Shown: positions 8,238 to 15,914 of the stretch, one piece after another
Position numbering within the stretch: the stretch's first letter is position 1
Layout: each line of letters starts with the position of its first letter
Source of the DNA: Muribaculaceae bacterium
Lineage (GTDB): Bacteria > Bacteroidota > Bacteroidia > Bacteroidales > Muribaculaceae
NCBI GenBank assembly: GCA_029052265.1
Contig: JAIDJJ010000121.1
Span: forward strand, 1 to 28,628
Direction of reading: 5' to 3'
Length of the DNA: 28,628 nt
Made by a program: the position numbers and the translations under genes
The notes under the pieces: model-generated
What the model was told of the DNA's origin: nothing
The model's database searches: none
What the model saw: the letters and a program-made list of their open reading frames with translations, nothing else

Positions 8238-9660
8238 AAAGATTGCCGAGCACTTTGGAAAGGTACGTCTGGCAGAGGCGGATGCCGATCTCGGCATCAA
8301 TTTTTTCAGAGTTTGCCGCCAGCCATGCTGTCTGGGCTCCGATTACATCGTTGGTGGTCAGCACCCCTTCCTTGAATCCTAATTCCGCCTGACGGAGGTT
8401 CTCGTCAGCTTTTGAGAGATTTGTGACGGTCATGTCGTAGGTCTTTTTCGCTTCGTCAAAACTGAACTGTGCCTGGCTGACCTGAAGCTGCACTTTCTCT
8501 TCGGTGTCTTCAAGGAGAAGACGCTGGGCTTTTGTGCCCGCCTGCGCCGCCTTATAACGGTTCATTTTTCCGCCCCAGTGCCATATTGGTATCGTTACTG
8601 CAGCCCCGACGGAAAATCCGCCGCCGAACCGCTTCTCAAATCCGTCGATGACGTTTGGATTGGAAAAAGAATAAGCGCCGATCAACGCCACTTTCGGGAG
8701 CATCTCCCCTTTCACAAGGTTTTCCCGTCCTTTCAGCATGTTGATGCCCTGGCGTATTACTTCGAGATCCTGACGCCTGGCGTAGACATCTTCCATGTTG
8801 ATCATATCAGGGGGGGTGGCGGAGCCGGCATGTCTGAGCTGTTCGTCTTCAAGTTCCATACGGGTGTTGACAGGGAGTCCGCAGAGCTGTGCGAGCGCCA
8901 TGCGGGAAAGGGTAAGCCCGTTGTCAACTTTAGTCAGGGCTATTTTTGCCTCGTTGAGTTTCACCTCCACTGTGAGCAGGTCGCTTCTGGTAGCCACCCC
9001 TTCATCGAGCATCGCCTGCACGTCGTAGCGGAGGGTGTCGACAAGGTTTACGAAACTTTCAGCAAGCTTCTTCTTCTCCTTCAGGGAGACCACCAGCCAA
9101 TAAGCCTCGTCGACGGCATAAACGATGGTCTGTGTGAGCGAATTGCGCATTGCCTTGGCAAGGTTCTCGCCGTATCCTGCAATTTCGTTGAGAGCTTTTA
9201 TCTGTCCTCCCATAAACACAGGCTGGGTAAGCGTGATTGCTCCGGCAAACACGTTGTGTGTGTCGAAGCTCATCGCCTCTTTCGGTATCACCGCCACTTC
9301 TGTCGGGATATAGCTTCCGGAAGAGGGGTCTTTTATGGGGGTGCCGTCAGGGCCTTTGAGAATATTATACTGATAGGTCTGTGTGGCGGGGTCAAAACTC
9401 ATGGTAGGCAGTTTTGCATCCTCTCCGAGCAGGCTGATCCCGTGTTGGTTATAGATGTATGTGCCGGTAAAATCCACCCCCGGAAGGTAGGCGGACTGAG
9501 CCGCTTTCTTATAATATGCGGCGCTGCGGATGGTCTCTTCCGCACTCTTTACAGTCTTGTTGTTTCTGACCGCCATGTTGCGGCAGGAGTCAAGACTCAC
9601 GGAGGCGGAGGCAAATCCGGCACAAGAAGCGGCGGCGATAAGCAATATTAATTTTTTCAT
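8230..9660 (-). CDS. TolC-family outer-membrane efflux channel
   Basis: The 476-residue product starts with a signal peptide (MKKLILLIAAASCAGFASA), and the mature part is a TolC/OprM-like repeat of long helices and short strands. Visible family features include VSLDSCRNMAVRNNKTVKSA near the N-terminus, GAITLTQPVFMGGQ before the first helical hairpin, and the corresponding second repeat VGAAVTIPIWHWGGK. It ends in a helix plus LSKVLGNLYY. I chose ATG 9660 because the signal peptide begins there. The open frame extends to 9762, but that adds 34 residues with no signal-like character. It is first in the efflux operon and should form the outer-membrane exit duct for the adaptor and permeases that follow. 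Confidence 0.92.
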   Translation of the reverse strand: MKKLILLIAAASCAGFASASVSLDSCRNMAVRNNKTVKSAEETIRSAAYYKKAAQSAYLPGVDFTGTYIYNQHGISLLGEDAKLPTMSFDPATQTYQYNILKGPDGTPIKDPSSGSYIPTEVAVIPKEAMSFDTHNVFAGAITLTQPVFMGGQIKALNEIAGYGENLAKAMRNSLTQTIVYAVDEAYWLVVSLKEKKKLAESFVNLVDTLRYDVQAMLDEGVATRSDLLTVEVKLNEAKIALTKVDNGLTLSRMALAQLCGLPVNTRMELEDEQLRHAGSATPPDMINMEDVYARRQDLEVIRQGINMLKGRENLVKGEMLPKVALIGAYSFSNPNVIDGFEKRFGGGFSVGAAVTIPIWHWGGKMNRYKAAQAGTKAQRLLLEDTEEKVQLQVSQAQFSFDEAKKTYDMTVTNLSKADENLRQAELGFKEGVLTTNDVIGAQTAWLAANSEKIDAEIGIRLCQTYLSKVLGNLYY

Positions 9661-9801
9661 AAACCTGATGCTGTGATCCTGATGTGGAAGCAGGAGTTTT
9701 GATAAAAGATGGAATCTGCAAACCGTCTTTGTGGAATAAATTACCCGATATGAAAAGCACATATCAGATAGTGAACGGAAGCGGAATCCATATTATCATT
9801 A

Positions 9802-9809
9802 CAAAGTTA
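9802..9809 (-). promoter_or_regulatory. -7 element upstream of the efflux operon
   Basis: Read on the minus strand, TAACTTTG matches TAnnTTTG exactly. A TTGG about 21 bases upstream could serve as a weak -33 element. Transcription would start near 9795, leaving a leader of about 135 bases before the TolC-like gene. Confidence 0.55.
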
Positions 9810-9816
9810 TCTCCTT

Positions 9817-9846
9817 TTTGTTTAATAAAACCAATACCTAATTTAG
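9817..9846 (+). promoter_or_regulatory. possible promoter for the MATE transporter gene
   Basis: TTTG (9817-9820) is followed after 18 bases by TAATTTAG (9839-9846), one base away from TAnnTTTG. The position suits the MATE gene starting at 9945. Confidence 0.4.
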
Positions 9847-9852
9847 ACAAAT

Positions 9853-9873
9853 GTCAAAATCTGAAATTTTGAC
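9853..9873. promoter_or_regulatory. palindrome just downstream of the MATE promoter
   Basis: GTCAAAAT and ATTTTGAC form a perfect 8-bp inverted repeat around a 5-base centre. It sits where the MATE transcript would start, so it could be an operator or a leader hairpin. The intergenic stretch 9661-9944 holds this and the two divergent promoters, and no other gene I can support. Confidence 0.4.
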
Positions 9874-9944
9874 CAACTTTTTCTCTCAAACGTCTCATGG
9901 GGGATATGATGACATGGCGCCTCATGTTGTAATGCTGGATAATT

Positions 9945-11384
9945 ATGGCTAAATTTGCATCCTCAAAAAATGTATGCCGGATGGTTGGAAAGAGATTGAT
10001 AAAGAAATTTACTCCCGAGACGTATCTTGAGTCATATGTAAGCCTTCTGAAGCTTGGCTTGCCTGTGCTTGTCACCCAGTTAGGTGTAATAGTGGTGAAT
10101 TTCGCCGACACCATGATGGTGGGTGCATACGGGCTTGACGAACTTGCCGCATCGGCGTTTGTCAACAGTCTGTTTATGATAGTAACTGTAATGCTGATGG
10201 GTTTCGGAGGGGGAGTCACCCCTCTTATAGGTGCATTATATGGCAAAGGGGAGCATGAGGAGGGTGGCAGGATGCTCCGTGGCGCGTTGCAGGTAAATGT
10301 GATTCTTGCGCTTTGCTTTGCGGTCATCATGGGATGCCTTTATTTTTTTCTCGACTGTTTCGGTCAGGACGAGGAGCTGCTTCCCATAGCGCGGGAATAT
10401 TACCTTATCCTCATGTTCACGCTGTTGCCGATGGCTGTGTTCAACTGTTTCCAGCAGACAGCCAACGGCACGACAGACACAGCCACCCCTATGTGGATTA
10501 TACTCGGGGCTGACGTCTTTAATATATTCGGCAATTATCTGCTGATATTCGGCAATTTCGGCTTCCCGGAATTGGGGCTTACAGGAGCCGGCATAAGCAC
10601 GTTGACGGCGCGTACGCTGGCGGCTGTGGCGATAGTGCTGACCCTGGCATGGCGGAAACGTTACCGTGTGTATTGGCGTTCACTTTGCCGTCAACATGCG
10701 GGGAAGTCCCGCCGTTACAAAGTCTGGGTCACGTCTTATCCGCTGATGATCCAGAGCGGTGTGGAATGCGGGCTATGGTCGATGGGGGCGGTGACGAGCG
10801 GCTGGTTCGGCAAGATTCAGCTTGCGGCGTATCAGGTGGTCAACACGATAGCCCAGTTAGGATTCATGACATACATGAGCATGGGGTTGGCAACCTCTAT
10901 CCGGGTTGCAAATTTTACAGGGGTCGGCAATATAGACGGAATAAGAAGAATAAGCCGAGCCGGGTTGCATATCGTCCTTGCTATGGCTACTGTGGCGTCG
11001 GTGGTGTTTTTCTTTTTTACTGAAGACCTTGTGCGCCTCTTCACTCCTGATGTGGAAGTGGGGCTTGCAGCGGTGCCGCTCGTAATCCCGCTGATACTTT
11101 ATCAATATTGTGACGGAGCCCAGCTCACATATGTCAACGCCTTGCGGGGTACTTCTGTGGTAAAGCCGCTGCTCTGGATCTCAATTATAAGCTATATAGG
11201 GGTTGGTATACCCGTCATGCAGCTTTTCGGAGTGGTTTTCGGGTGGGAAACGGAAGGCGTATACTACAGTTTTTCCGTTGCGCTTATGACAGCGACAGTA
11301 CTTCTGGTGACTACATTCAGCCGTGTCCTCAAGGCAAAAGAGCGGGAAAATTCCGATAAAAATGTAGTCGTTAAGACACTTTAA
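9945..11384 (+). CDS. MATE-family multidrug/metabolite efflux transporter
   Basis: This 479-residue inner-membrane protein has about 12 hydrophobic helices arranged as two similar halves, as in NorM/DinF-type MATE exporters, which expel drugs or metabolites in exchange for H+ or Na+. Recognisable family segments are VTQLGVIVVNFADTMMVG near the N-terminus, LMGFGGGVTPLIGALYGKG, and FQQTANGTTDTATPMWII, with the matching second-half segment MTYMSMGLATSIRVANFTG. It ends in a basic hydrophilic tail. ATG 9945 is used; ATG 9981 (MVGKRLIKKF) is an alternative that would remove a 12-residue extension. It diverges from the efflux operon and is followed after 69 bases by parA. The substrate is not predictable. 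Confidence 0.92.
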   Translation: MAKFASSKNVCRMVGKRLIKKFTPETYLESYVSLLKLGLPVLVTQLGVIVVNFADTMMVGAYGLDELAASAFVNSLFMIVTVMLMGFGGGVTPLIGALYGKGEHEEGGRMLRGALQVNVILALCFAVIMGCLYFFLDCFGQDEELLPIAREYYLILMFTLLPMAVFNCFQQTANGTTDTATPMWIILGADVFNIFGNYLLIFGNFGFPELGLTGAGISTLTARTLAAVAIVLTLAWRKRYRVYWRSLCRQHAGKSRRYKVWVTSYPLMIQSGVECGLWSMGAVTSGWFGKIQLAAYQVVNTIAQLGFMTYMSMGLATSIRVANFTGVGNIDGIRRISRAGLHIVLAMATVASVVFFFFTEDLVRLFTPDVEVGLAAVPLVIPLILYQYCDGAQLTYVNALRGTSVVKPLLWISIISYIGVGIPVMQLFGVVFGWETEGVYYSFSVALMTATVLLVTTFSRVLKAKERENSDKNVVVKTL

Positions 11385-11392
11385 TATTAAAA

Positions 11393-11425
11393 ATTGTGAA
11401 TTGTCAGAGAAAAATTATTACTTTG
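11393..11425 (+). promoter_or_regulatory. promoter of the parA-parB operon
   Basis: ATTG (11393-11396) is followed after 21 bases by TTACTTTG (11418-11425), close to the TTTG/TAnnTTTG consensus with one mismatch in each element. It lies 28 bases before the parA ATG. Confidence 0.5.
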
Positions 11426-11453
11426 CAATCCAAAACCATATCACACGAAAGAA

Positions 11454-12230
11454 ATGGGTAAAATCATAGCTAGCGCCAACCAGAAAGGGGGAGTGGGAAA
11501 AACCACGACAGCCTTCAATCTGGGAGCCTGTCTGGCAAGCGACGGCAAGAAGGTGCTTCTTGTAGACGCCGACCCGCAGGCTAACGCCACATCAGGTCTT
11601 GGTGTAAATCCTGAAGAGATCGAGGTCTCGGTGTATGAATGTCTTGTAGACGGCACTGATGCCGCCACAGCCGTAGTGCCCACCTGTGTCGAGGGGTTGT
11701 CGCTGATCAGTTCGCGCATAGATCTTGTGGGGGCGGAAGTTGAACTTATGAACCGCCGCGACCGGGAGAAATCGTTATCCAAGGTGCTTGAGCCGTTGAA
11801 AGACGATTATGACTTCATACTGATCGACTGCAGCCCGTCGCTCGGGATCATCACTGTCAATGCGCTTTCGGCGGCAGACTCTGTAATCATACCGGTGCAG
11901 GCGGAGTATTTCGCGCTTGAGGGTATCTCACAGCTTCTGAACACCATCCGTATCATAAAGAGCCGGCTGCGTCCGTCTCTTGAGATCGAAGGTTTTCTGC
12001 TCACCATGTATGACGCCCGCCTGCGTCTGGCAAACCAGATATTCGAGGAGCTGAAAGGGCATTTCGGCGATATGGTTTTCACCACGGTCATTCCGCGCAA
12101 TATCAAGCTCTCGGAGTCGCCGAGCCACGGATTGCCCGTGATCTTATATGATCCTGAAAGCCGTGGCGCAATCGCCTATGAGCAGTTGGGCAGAGAGCTT
12201 ATCGCACGCAACAGGAGAAAGAAAGCATAA
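11454..12230 (+). CDS. parA: ParA/Soj chromosome-partitioning ATPase
   Basis: The 258-residue product is a chromosomal ParA of the Soj type. It is a Walker-type ATPase that binds DNA in its ATP state and works with ParB to separate replicated origins. The deviant Walker A motif KGGVGKTT is at residues 11-18. VLLVDADPQANATSGLG carries the A' motif, and FILIDCSPSLGIITVNAL is the Walker B region. The length and the absence of an N-terminal DNA-binding extension match chromosomal rather than plasmid ParA. The ParB gene follows 9 bases downstream, so the two are almost certainly co-transcribed. Confidence 0.96.
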   Translation: MGKIIASANQKGGVGKTTTAFNLGACLASDGKKVLLVDADPQANATSGLGVNPEEIEVSVYECLVDGTDAATAVVPTCVEGLSLISSRIDLVGAEVELMNRRDREKSLSKVLEPLKDDYDFILIDCSPSLGIITVNALSAADSVIIPVQAEYFALEGISQLLNTIRIIKSRLRPSLEIEGFLLTMYDARLRLANQIFEELKGHFGDMVFTTVIPRNIKLSESPSHGLPVILYDPESRGAIAYEQLGRELIARNRRKKA

Positions 12231-12239
12231 CACAAAATT

Positions 12240-13115
12240 ATGGCATTGAAAAGAAATGCATTGGGAAGGGGACTCGATTCCCTTATCTCGATGGGTGACG
12301 TACAGACCGGAGGATCTTCCGCAATAAATGAGATAGAGGTAGAACTTATATATCCGAATCCCGACCAGCCGCGCCGCACTTTCGACGAGGAAACTCTTGA
12401 GGAACTCGCGTCTTCTATACGTGAGCTGGGAGTGATCCAGCCTTTGTCACTACGCGATACAGGCGACGGGACATATCAGATCATAGCCGGTGAACGCCGA
12501 TGGAGGGCGGCAAAGCTTGCCGGGCTGTCGAGTGTGCCCGCTTATGTGCGCACTGCTTCCGATTCGGAAGTGACAGAAATGGCGCTTATCGAGAATATCC
12601 AGCGAGAGGATCTCAACGCTATAGAAGTGGCTCTCGCTTTCCGCAAACTTATCGACACGTATAACCTGACCCAGGACCGGCTGTCGGAACGTCTCGGCAA
12701 GAAACGTGCCACTGTGGCAAATCATTTGCGCCTTCTGAAACTCCCTGCCGAAATCCAGCTCGGCTTGCGAGACCACAAGCTCGATATGGGGCATGCACGC
12801 GCCTTGCTGTCGGTGACCGACCCCAAGCAGCAGCTTAAACTTTACAACCTTATCATAAAGGAGGGGCTGTCGGTAAGAAGGGTAGAGGAACTGGCGAGAG
12901 CTATGGATGATGAGCTGATAGCCGTGCCGAAAAAGCGCGTGAACGATAACGACAACGGTCGTTTTGACACTTTCGCCAAGGAAATTGCCGCATATTTCCC
13001 TACACCGGTGAAATTTGCCAGGAAGGCTGACGGAAAAGGTACGATTACTTTGAAATTCACATCAGACGATGAGCTCCAGCGCATAGTGGAGCTTTTCGGG
13101 AAGATGAGAGACTGA
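12240..13115 (+). CDS. parB: ParB/Spo0J chromosome-partitioning CTPase
   Basis: The 291-residue product is a chromosomal ParB, which loads at parS sites, spreads by CTP-dependent clamping and stimulates ParA. The N-terminus has the ParA-contacting basic motif (KRNALGRGLDSLIS). The CTP-binding region carries the family signature GERRWRAAKLAGL at about residues 83-95 and ENIQREDLN. A helix-turn-helix follows (LSERLGKKRATVANHLRLLKLP), and the C-terminal dimerisation domain ends the protein. It ends one base before the next ATG. No parS-like 16-bp palindrome was found nearby by eye. Confidence 0.96.
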   Translation: MALKRNALGRGLDSLISMGDVQTGGSSAINEIEVELIYPNPDQPRRTFDEETLEELASSIRELGVIQPLSLRDTGDGTYQIIAGERRWRAAKLAGLSSVPAYVRTASDSEVTEMALIENIQREDLNAIEVALAFRKLIDTYNLTQDRLSERLGKKRATVANHLRLLKLPAEIQLGLRDHKLDMGHARALLSVTDPKQQLKLYNLIIKEGLSVRRVEELARAMDDELIAVPKKRVNDNDNGRFDTFAKEIAAYFPTPVKFARKADGKGTITLKFTSDDELQRIVELFGKMRD

Positions 13116-13116
13116 G

Positions 13117-13929
13117 ATGCGTAAATTCTTATTTTTTCATATGGCATCCTTTATAATGGACAAACGTCCGGGTGCCGGATGGTGCCGGATGGTTGTCTTA
13201 TTGATCACCCTGCTTTCGTCTGTCGGATTATATCCGGCTTATGCCGGCGGCGTTATGCCGGATATGACCGGGAATGATTGCGGAAGCGGCGATATCCCTC
13301 CCGATTCTACGGTGATTGTAAATGCCGAGTCATTGGTGAAAGTGCCGCTCGATTACTCTGAAGAGGATGCAAACGACACAATCCAGACGGTGGTCACTGC
13401 CGATGACTACCCATACGGGCTGGAAGGGAAAAAGGAATTTAACCCTTCCCCCACACGCGCTGTCTGGATGTCTGCACTTTTCCCGGGACTCGGACAGGTG
13501 TATAACCGCAGGTACTGGAAACTTCCTATAGTCGTGGGTGGATTCATGGGGCTCGGCTATGCCACCGGCTGGAACAACAATCAGCTTAATGAATACACGC
13601 AGGCGTACCGAGACCTTACAGACGATGACCCTTCGACAAAATCATACATGAATTTCTTCCCGCCCACCACGAAGGAGGAAGATCTCGACAAGACATGGCT
13701 GACCAACACCATGCGCACCCGACGTGATTTCTATCGCCGAAACCGCGACTTATGTATAATCTGCTGTGTAGGGATGTATCTGCTGTGTATGATCGACGCA
13801 TATGTCGACGCCTCTCTCGCCCATTTCGACATATCTCCCGATCTGTCGATAGACTGGGGACCGTCGATGATGGTCAATCCCGGCGACCGGAAGGTAAGCG
13901 TGGGTTTGAACTGGGCATTTACCTTTTGA
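13117..13929 (+). CDS. DUF5683 membrane-associated protein
   Basis: This is a 270-residue protein of unknown function, of the DUF5683 kind commonly found after parB in Bacteroidales. It has a hydrophobic signal or anchor (MVVLLITLLSSVGLYPAYAGG) followed by an acidic spacer. The conserved core starts PTRAVWMSALFPGLGQVYNRRYWKLP, with hydrophobic segments IVVGGFMGLGYATGW and ICCVGMYLLCMIDAYVDASL, and ends in a beta-like SVGLNWAFTF. The start is uncertain. ATG 13117 abuts parB, but ATG 13156 or ATG 13189 would place the signal peptide closer to the N-terminus. A 10-bp tandem duplication at 13171-13190 lies in the N-terminal coding part and changes the frame upstream of it, which favours a start at 13189 in the ancestral gene. 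Confidence 0.82.
   Translation: MRKFLFFHMASFIMDKRPGAGWCRMVVLLITLLSSVGLYPAYAGGVMPDMTGNDCGSGDIPPDSTVIVNAESLVKVPLDYSEEDANDTIQTVVTADDYPYGLEGKKEFNPSPTRAVWMSALFPGLGQVYNRRYWKLPIVVGGFMGLGYATGWNNNQLNEYTQAYRDLTDDDPSTKSYMNFFPPTTKEEDLDKTWLTNTMRTRRDFYRRNRDLCIICCVGMYLLCMIDAYVDASLAHFDISPDLSIDWGPSMMVNPGDRKVSVGLNWAFTF
13171..13190. repeat. 10-bp tandem duplication near the start of the DUF5683 gene
   Basis: GGTGCCGGAT occurs twice without a gap. Because 10 is not a multiple of 3, it links an upstream start codon to the signal peptide in frame. Deleting one copy would put the frame from 13117 into a stop soon after. Confidence 0.6.
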
Positions 13930-13936
13930 ACTATAA

Positions 13937-14097
13937 GAACCTGTTTAAAATTTATTTTGTCTTGTCCTTGAGATTTTTGCCGGCATCTTTATGATGTTTA
14001 TTCAGTCATTATGGAACCCCATAACTCCATCATAAATATCACAAATCTGCTCGACAAATCCTCTCAATTCCTTCGACAAATAAATTTAAACAGTTTC
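13937..14097. mobile_element. 161-bp imperfect palindrome with terminal inverted repeats (MITE-like)
   Basis: The ends GAACCTGTTTAAAATTTATT (from 13937) and its near-complement ending at 14097 form terminal inverted repeats of about 23 bp with few mismatches. The centre is a hairpin (TTATGG at 14009-14014, AACC loop, CCATAA at 14019-14024), and TTATGATG/CATCATAA also pair across it. TAA flanks both ends (13934-13936 and 14098-14100), a possible target-site duplication. There is no coding capacity. It fills most of the gap between the DUF5683 and mltD genes, and the rest of 13930-14141 shows nothing else. It could be a non-autonomous transposable element, a repetitive intergenic palindrome or a strong RNA structure. 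Confidence 0.55.
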
Positions 14098-14141
14098 TAA
14101 GGTGTGTTGAGATAATAACGAAAAACCGACAACTTTAACAG

Positions 14142-15791
14142 ATGAAAAGATATTTTATCATGGCTCTTCTCGCGGTTGCCGCCCTGCCCGGAATCGCGAA
14201 AACCACCAAAAACTCTAACGTGCTCAATCTGAAGAGCAGCATAACCGACTCTGCGATTGTCTATCCCGAGAGTTTTGAGGCTGATACGCAAAAACTCCTT
14301 GAAAGCTGGTTTATCAAGAACTATACGGCTACAGATACACGTTACGCCACTGAGCCCGACAGCGAAGTGAGCGACGAAGAAATGATGAAACGTCTTGCGG
14401 CGCTTCCTACGGTGATAGAGATGCCCTACAACCAGATAGTGCGCAGCTATATCGACCGTTACACCAAGAAAAGCCGTTCGCAGGTCGCTGCCATATTGGG
14501 GCTGAGCCTTTATTATATGCCTATTTTCGAACAGGCTCTCGAAGAGCAGGGGTTGCCGCTTGAACTTAAATATCTTCCGGTGATAGAGTCTGGACTTGAT
14601 CCGAATGCGGTGTCGAAACATGGAGCCACCGGGCTTTGGCAGATGATGCTCGGAACTGCTAAAGGTCTCGGACTGGAGGTCAATTCCCTTGTCGACGAGC
14701 GCAGGGATCCGTATGTGGCGTCGGAACGTGCCGCCGCTTATCTTAAAGATTTATATTCCGCATATGGCGACTGGTCGCTTGCCATCGCCGCGTATAACTG
14801 TGGACCCGGAAATGTCAACAAGGCTATCCGCAGGGCGGGGGGAGATGCCAAAGACCATGATTTCTGGTCGATTTACAATTATCTTTCGCCTGAGACAAGG
14901 GGATATGTGCCGATGTTTATAGCGGCAAACTATGTGATGACATATTATCCTGACCATAATATATCTCCGGTGCTTCCGGTAAAGCCGCTTGTGATGGATA
15001 CTGTCCAGGTGTCGCAAAGGGTGCATTTCAATCAGATTTCCAAAGTGCTTGATATCCCGGTTGACGAGTTGCGAATACTGAACCCGCAGTTCAGAGCGGA
15101 TGTGATCCCCGGGAGCGTGGAATCTCCATATACGCTTATCCTACCTTCGCAGCAGATCCATGCTTATCTGATGAGCGAAAACGAGATCCATAATTTTGAA
15201 CCTGATAAATATGGAAAGAGAGAGTCGGTAGATCCGGGAGAGGTGCCTGCGGATGCGATGCTGGCTGTGGAAGATATTTCTGTATGGCCGGAAGATCAGG
15301 GAGATTCGGATATGGCTTTTGTTGCCTCGCAGGGTAAGCCGTCGGTGGTCATCCACAAGGTGGTGGCAGGTGAGAGCCTGGCGTCTATAGCGACACGATA
15401 CAGTGTGACTCCCGAAGAGATAAAGAAGAGCAACAATCTCCGAAGAAACGCTGTGAGAGTTGGTCAGCAACTGCGTATCACCACCACTACACCCCAGGAG
15501 GTCATGACAAGCACTGTTGCAGCTGTGACAGGAAAAACCACTGCACCCGTGAAGTCTGCCAAAAGCACAGCCAAGTCAACAGCCAAAACCACAAAGAAAT
15601 CATCCGCTCCTATCACACATAAGATAAGAAATGGAGAAAGTCTGTCGACTATCGCTAAAAAATACGGGGTGACGATTTCTGCGATAAAGCAGGCAAACGG
15701 TATGAAATCGGATGCCTTGCGTGCCGGCAAGACCCTTAAGATTCCGCCCAAGACCACTTCTGCGAAGAAATCAAAAAGAAGGCGTCGCTGA
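14142..15791 (+). CDS. mltD: MltD-type membrane-bound lytic murein transglycosylase with two LysM domains
   Basis: This 549-residue protein probably cuts peptidoglycan glycan strands in the periplasm. After a signal peptide (residues 1-19) comes the SLT domain. The catalytic glutamate is E149 in LPVIESGLDPNA, followed by GATGLWQMM (161-169) and AAYNCGPGNVNKAI (216-229), the family's substrate-groove motifs. Two LysM peptidoglycan-binding domains follow at about 404-447 (GESLASIATRYSVT) and 492-536 (GESLSTIAKKYGVT). They are joined by an Ala/Lys/Thr-rich linker, and the chain ends in a very basic KKSKRRRR tail. The signal peptide has no lipobox cysteine, unlike E. coli MltD. It is the last gene of the parA-parB-DUF5683 series and ends at a strong bidirectional terminator. 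Confidence 0.94.
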   Translation: MKRYFIMALLAVAALPGIAKTTKNSNVLNLKSSITDSAIVYPESFEADTQKLLESWFIKNYTATDTRYATEPDSEVSDEEMMKRLAALPTVIEMPYNQIVRSYIDRYTKKSRSQVAAILGLSLYYMPIFEQALEEQGLPLELKYLPVIESGLDPNAVSKHGATGLWQMMLGTAKGLGLEVNSLVDERRDPYVASERAAAYLKDLYSAYGDWSLAIAAYNCGPGNVNKAIRRAGGDAKDHDFWSIYNYLSPETRGYVPMFIAANYVMTYYPDHNISPVLPVKPLVMDTVQVSQRVHFNQISKVLDIPVDELRILNPQFRADVIPGSVESPYTLILPSQQIHAYLMSENEIHNFEPDKYGKRESVDPGEVPADAMLAVEDISVWPEDQGDSDMAFVASQGKPSVVIHKVVAGESLASIATRYSVTPEEIKKSNNLRRNAVRVGQQLRITTTTPQEVMTSTVAAVTGKTTAPVKSAKSTAKSTAKTTKKSSAPITHKIRNGESLSTIAKKYGVTISAIKQANGMKSDALRAGKTLKIPPKTTSAKKSKRRRR

Positions 15792-15834
15792 TCGCGGTTG
15801 TATCAACGATACGGACTTATCGGTCATTCCGCGT

Positions 15835-15887
15835 CACATAAAACAGCTCCCGGGGAAAACGCTTTTCCCCGGGAGCTGTTTTATGTG
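15835..15887. terminator. perfect 25-bp bidirectional hairpin between mltD and the FKBP gene
   Basis: The arms 15835-15859 and 15863-15887 are exact reverse complements around a CGC loop. The stem includes a GC-rich core (CTCCCGGGG) flanked by A-rich and T-rich ends, so it reads as an intrinsic terminator from both sides. It should end mltD transcription (plus) and the relA-to-FKBP unit (minus). Confidence 0.85.
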
Positions 15888-15914
15888 ATGATATGTCGGA
15901 GTAATGACCGCGGG

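Noticed and set aside
8578..9651. Plus-strand open frame of 357 codons
   Set aside because: It is the antisense shadow of the TolC-like gene, has no family resemblance and is rich in unlikely Cys/His content.
9661..9762. N-terminal extension of the TolC-like protein
   Set aside because: The signal peptide starts at ATG 9660; the extension would bury it.
11300..15900. A parS site near parAB
   Set aside because: No 16-bp palindrome like the conserved parS form (TGTTTCACGTGAAACA) was seen by eye in the window.
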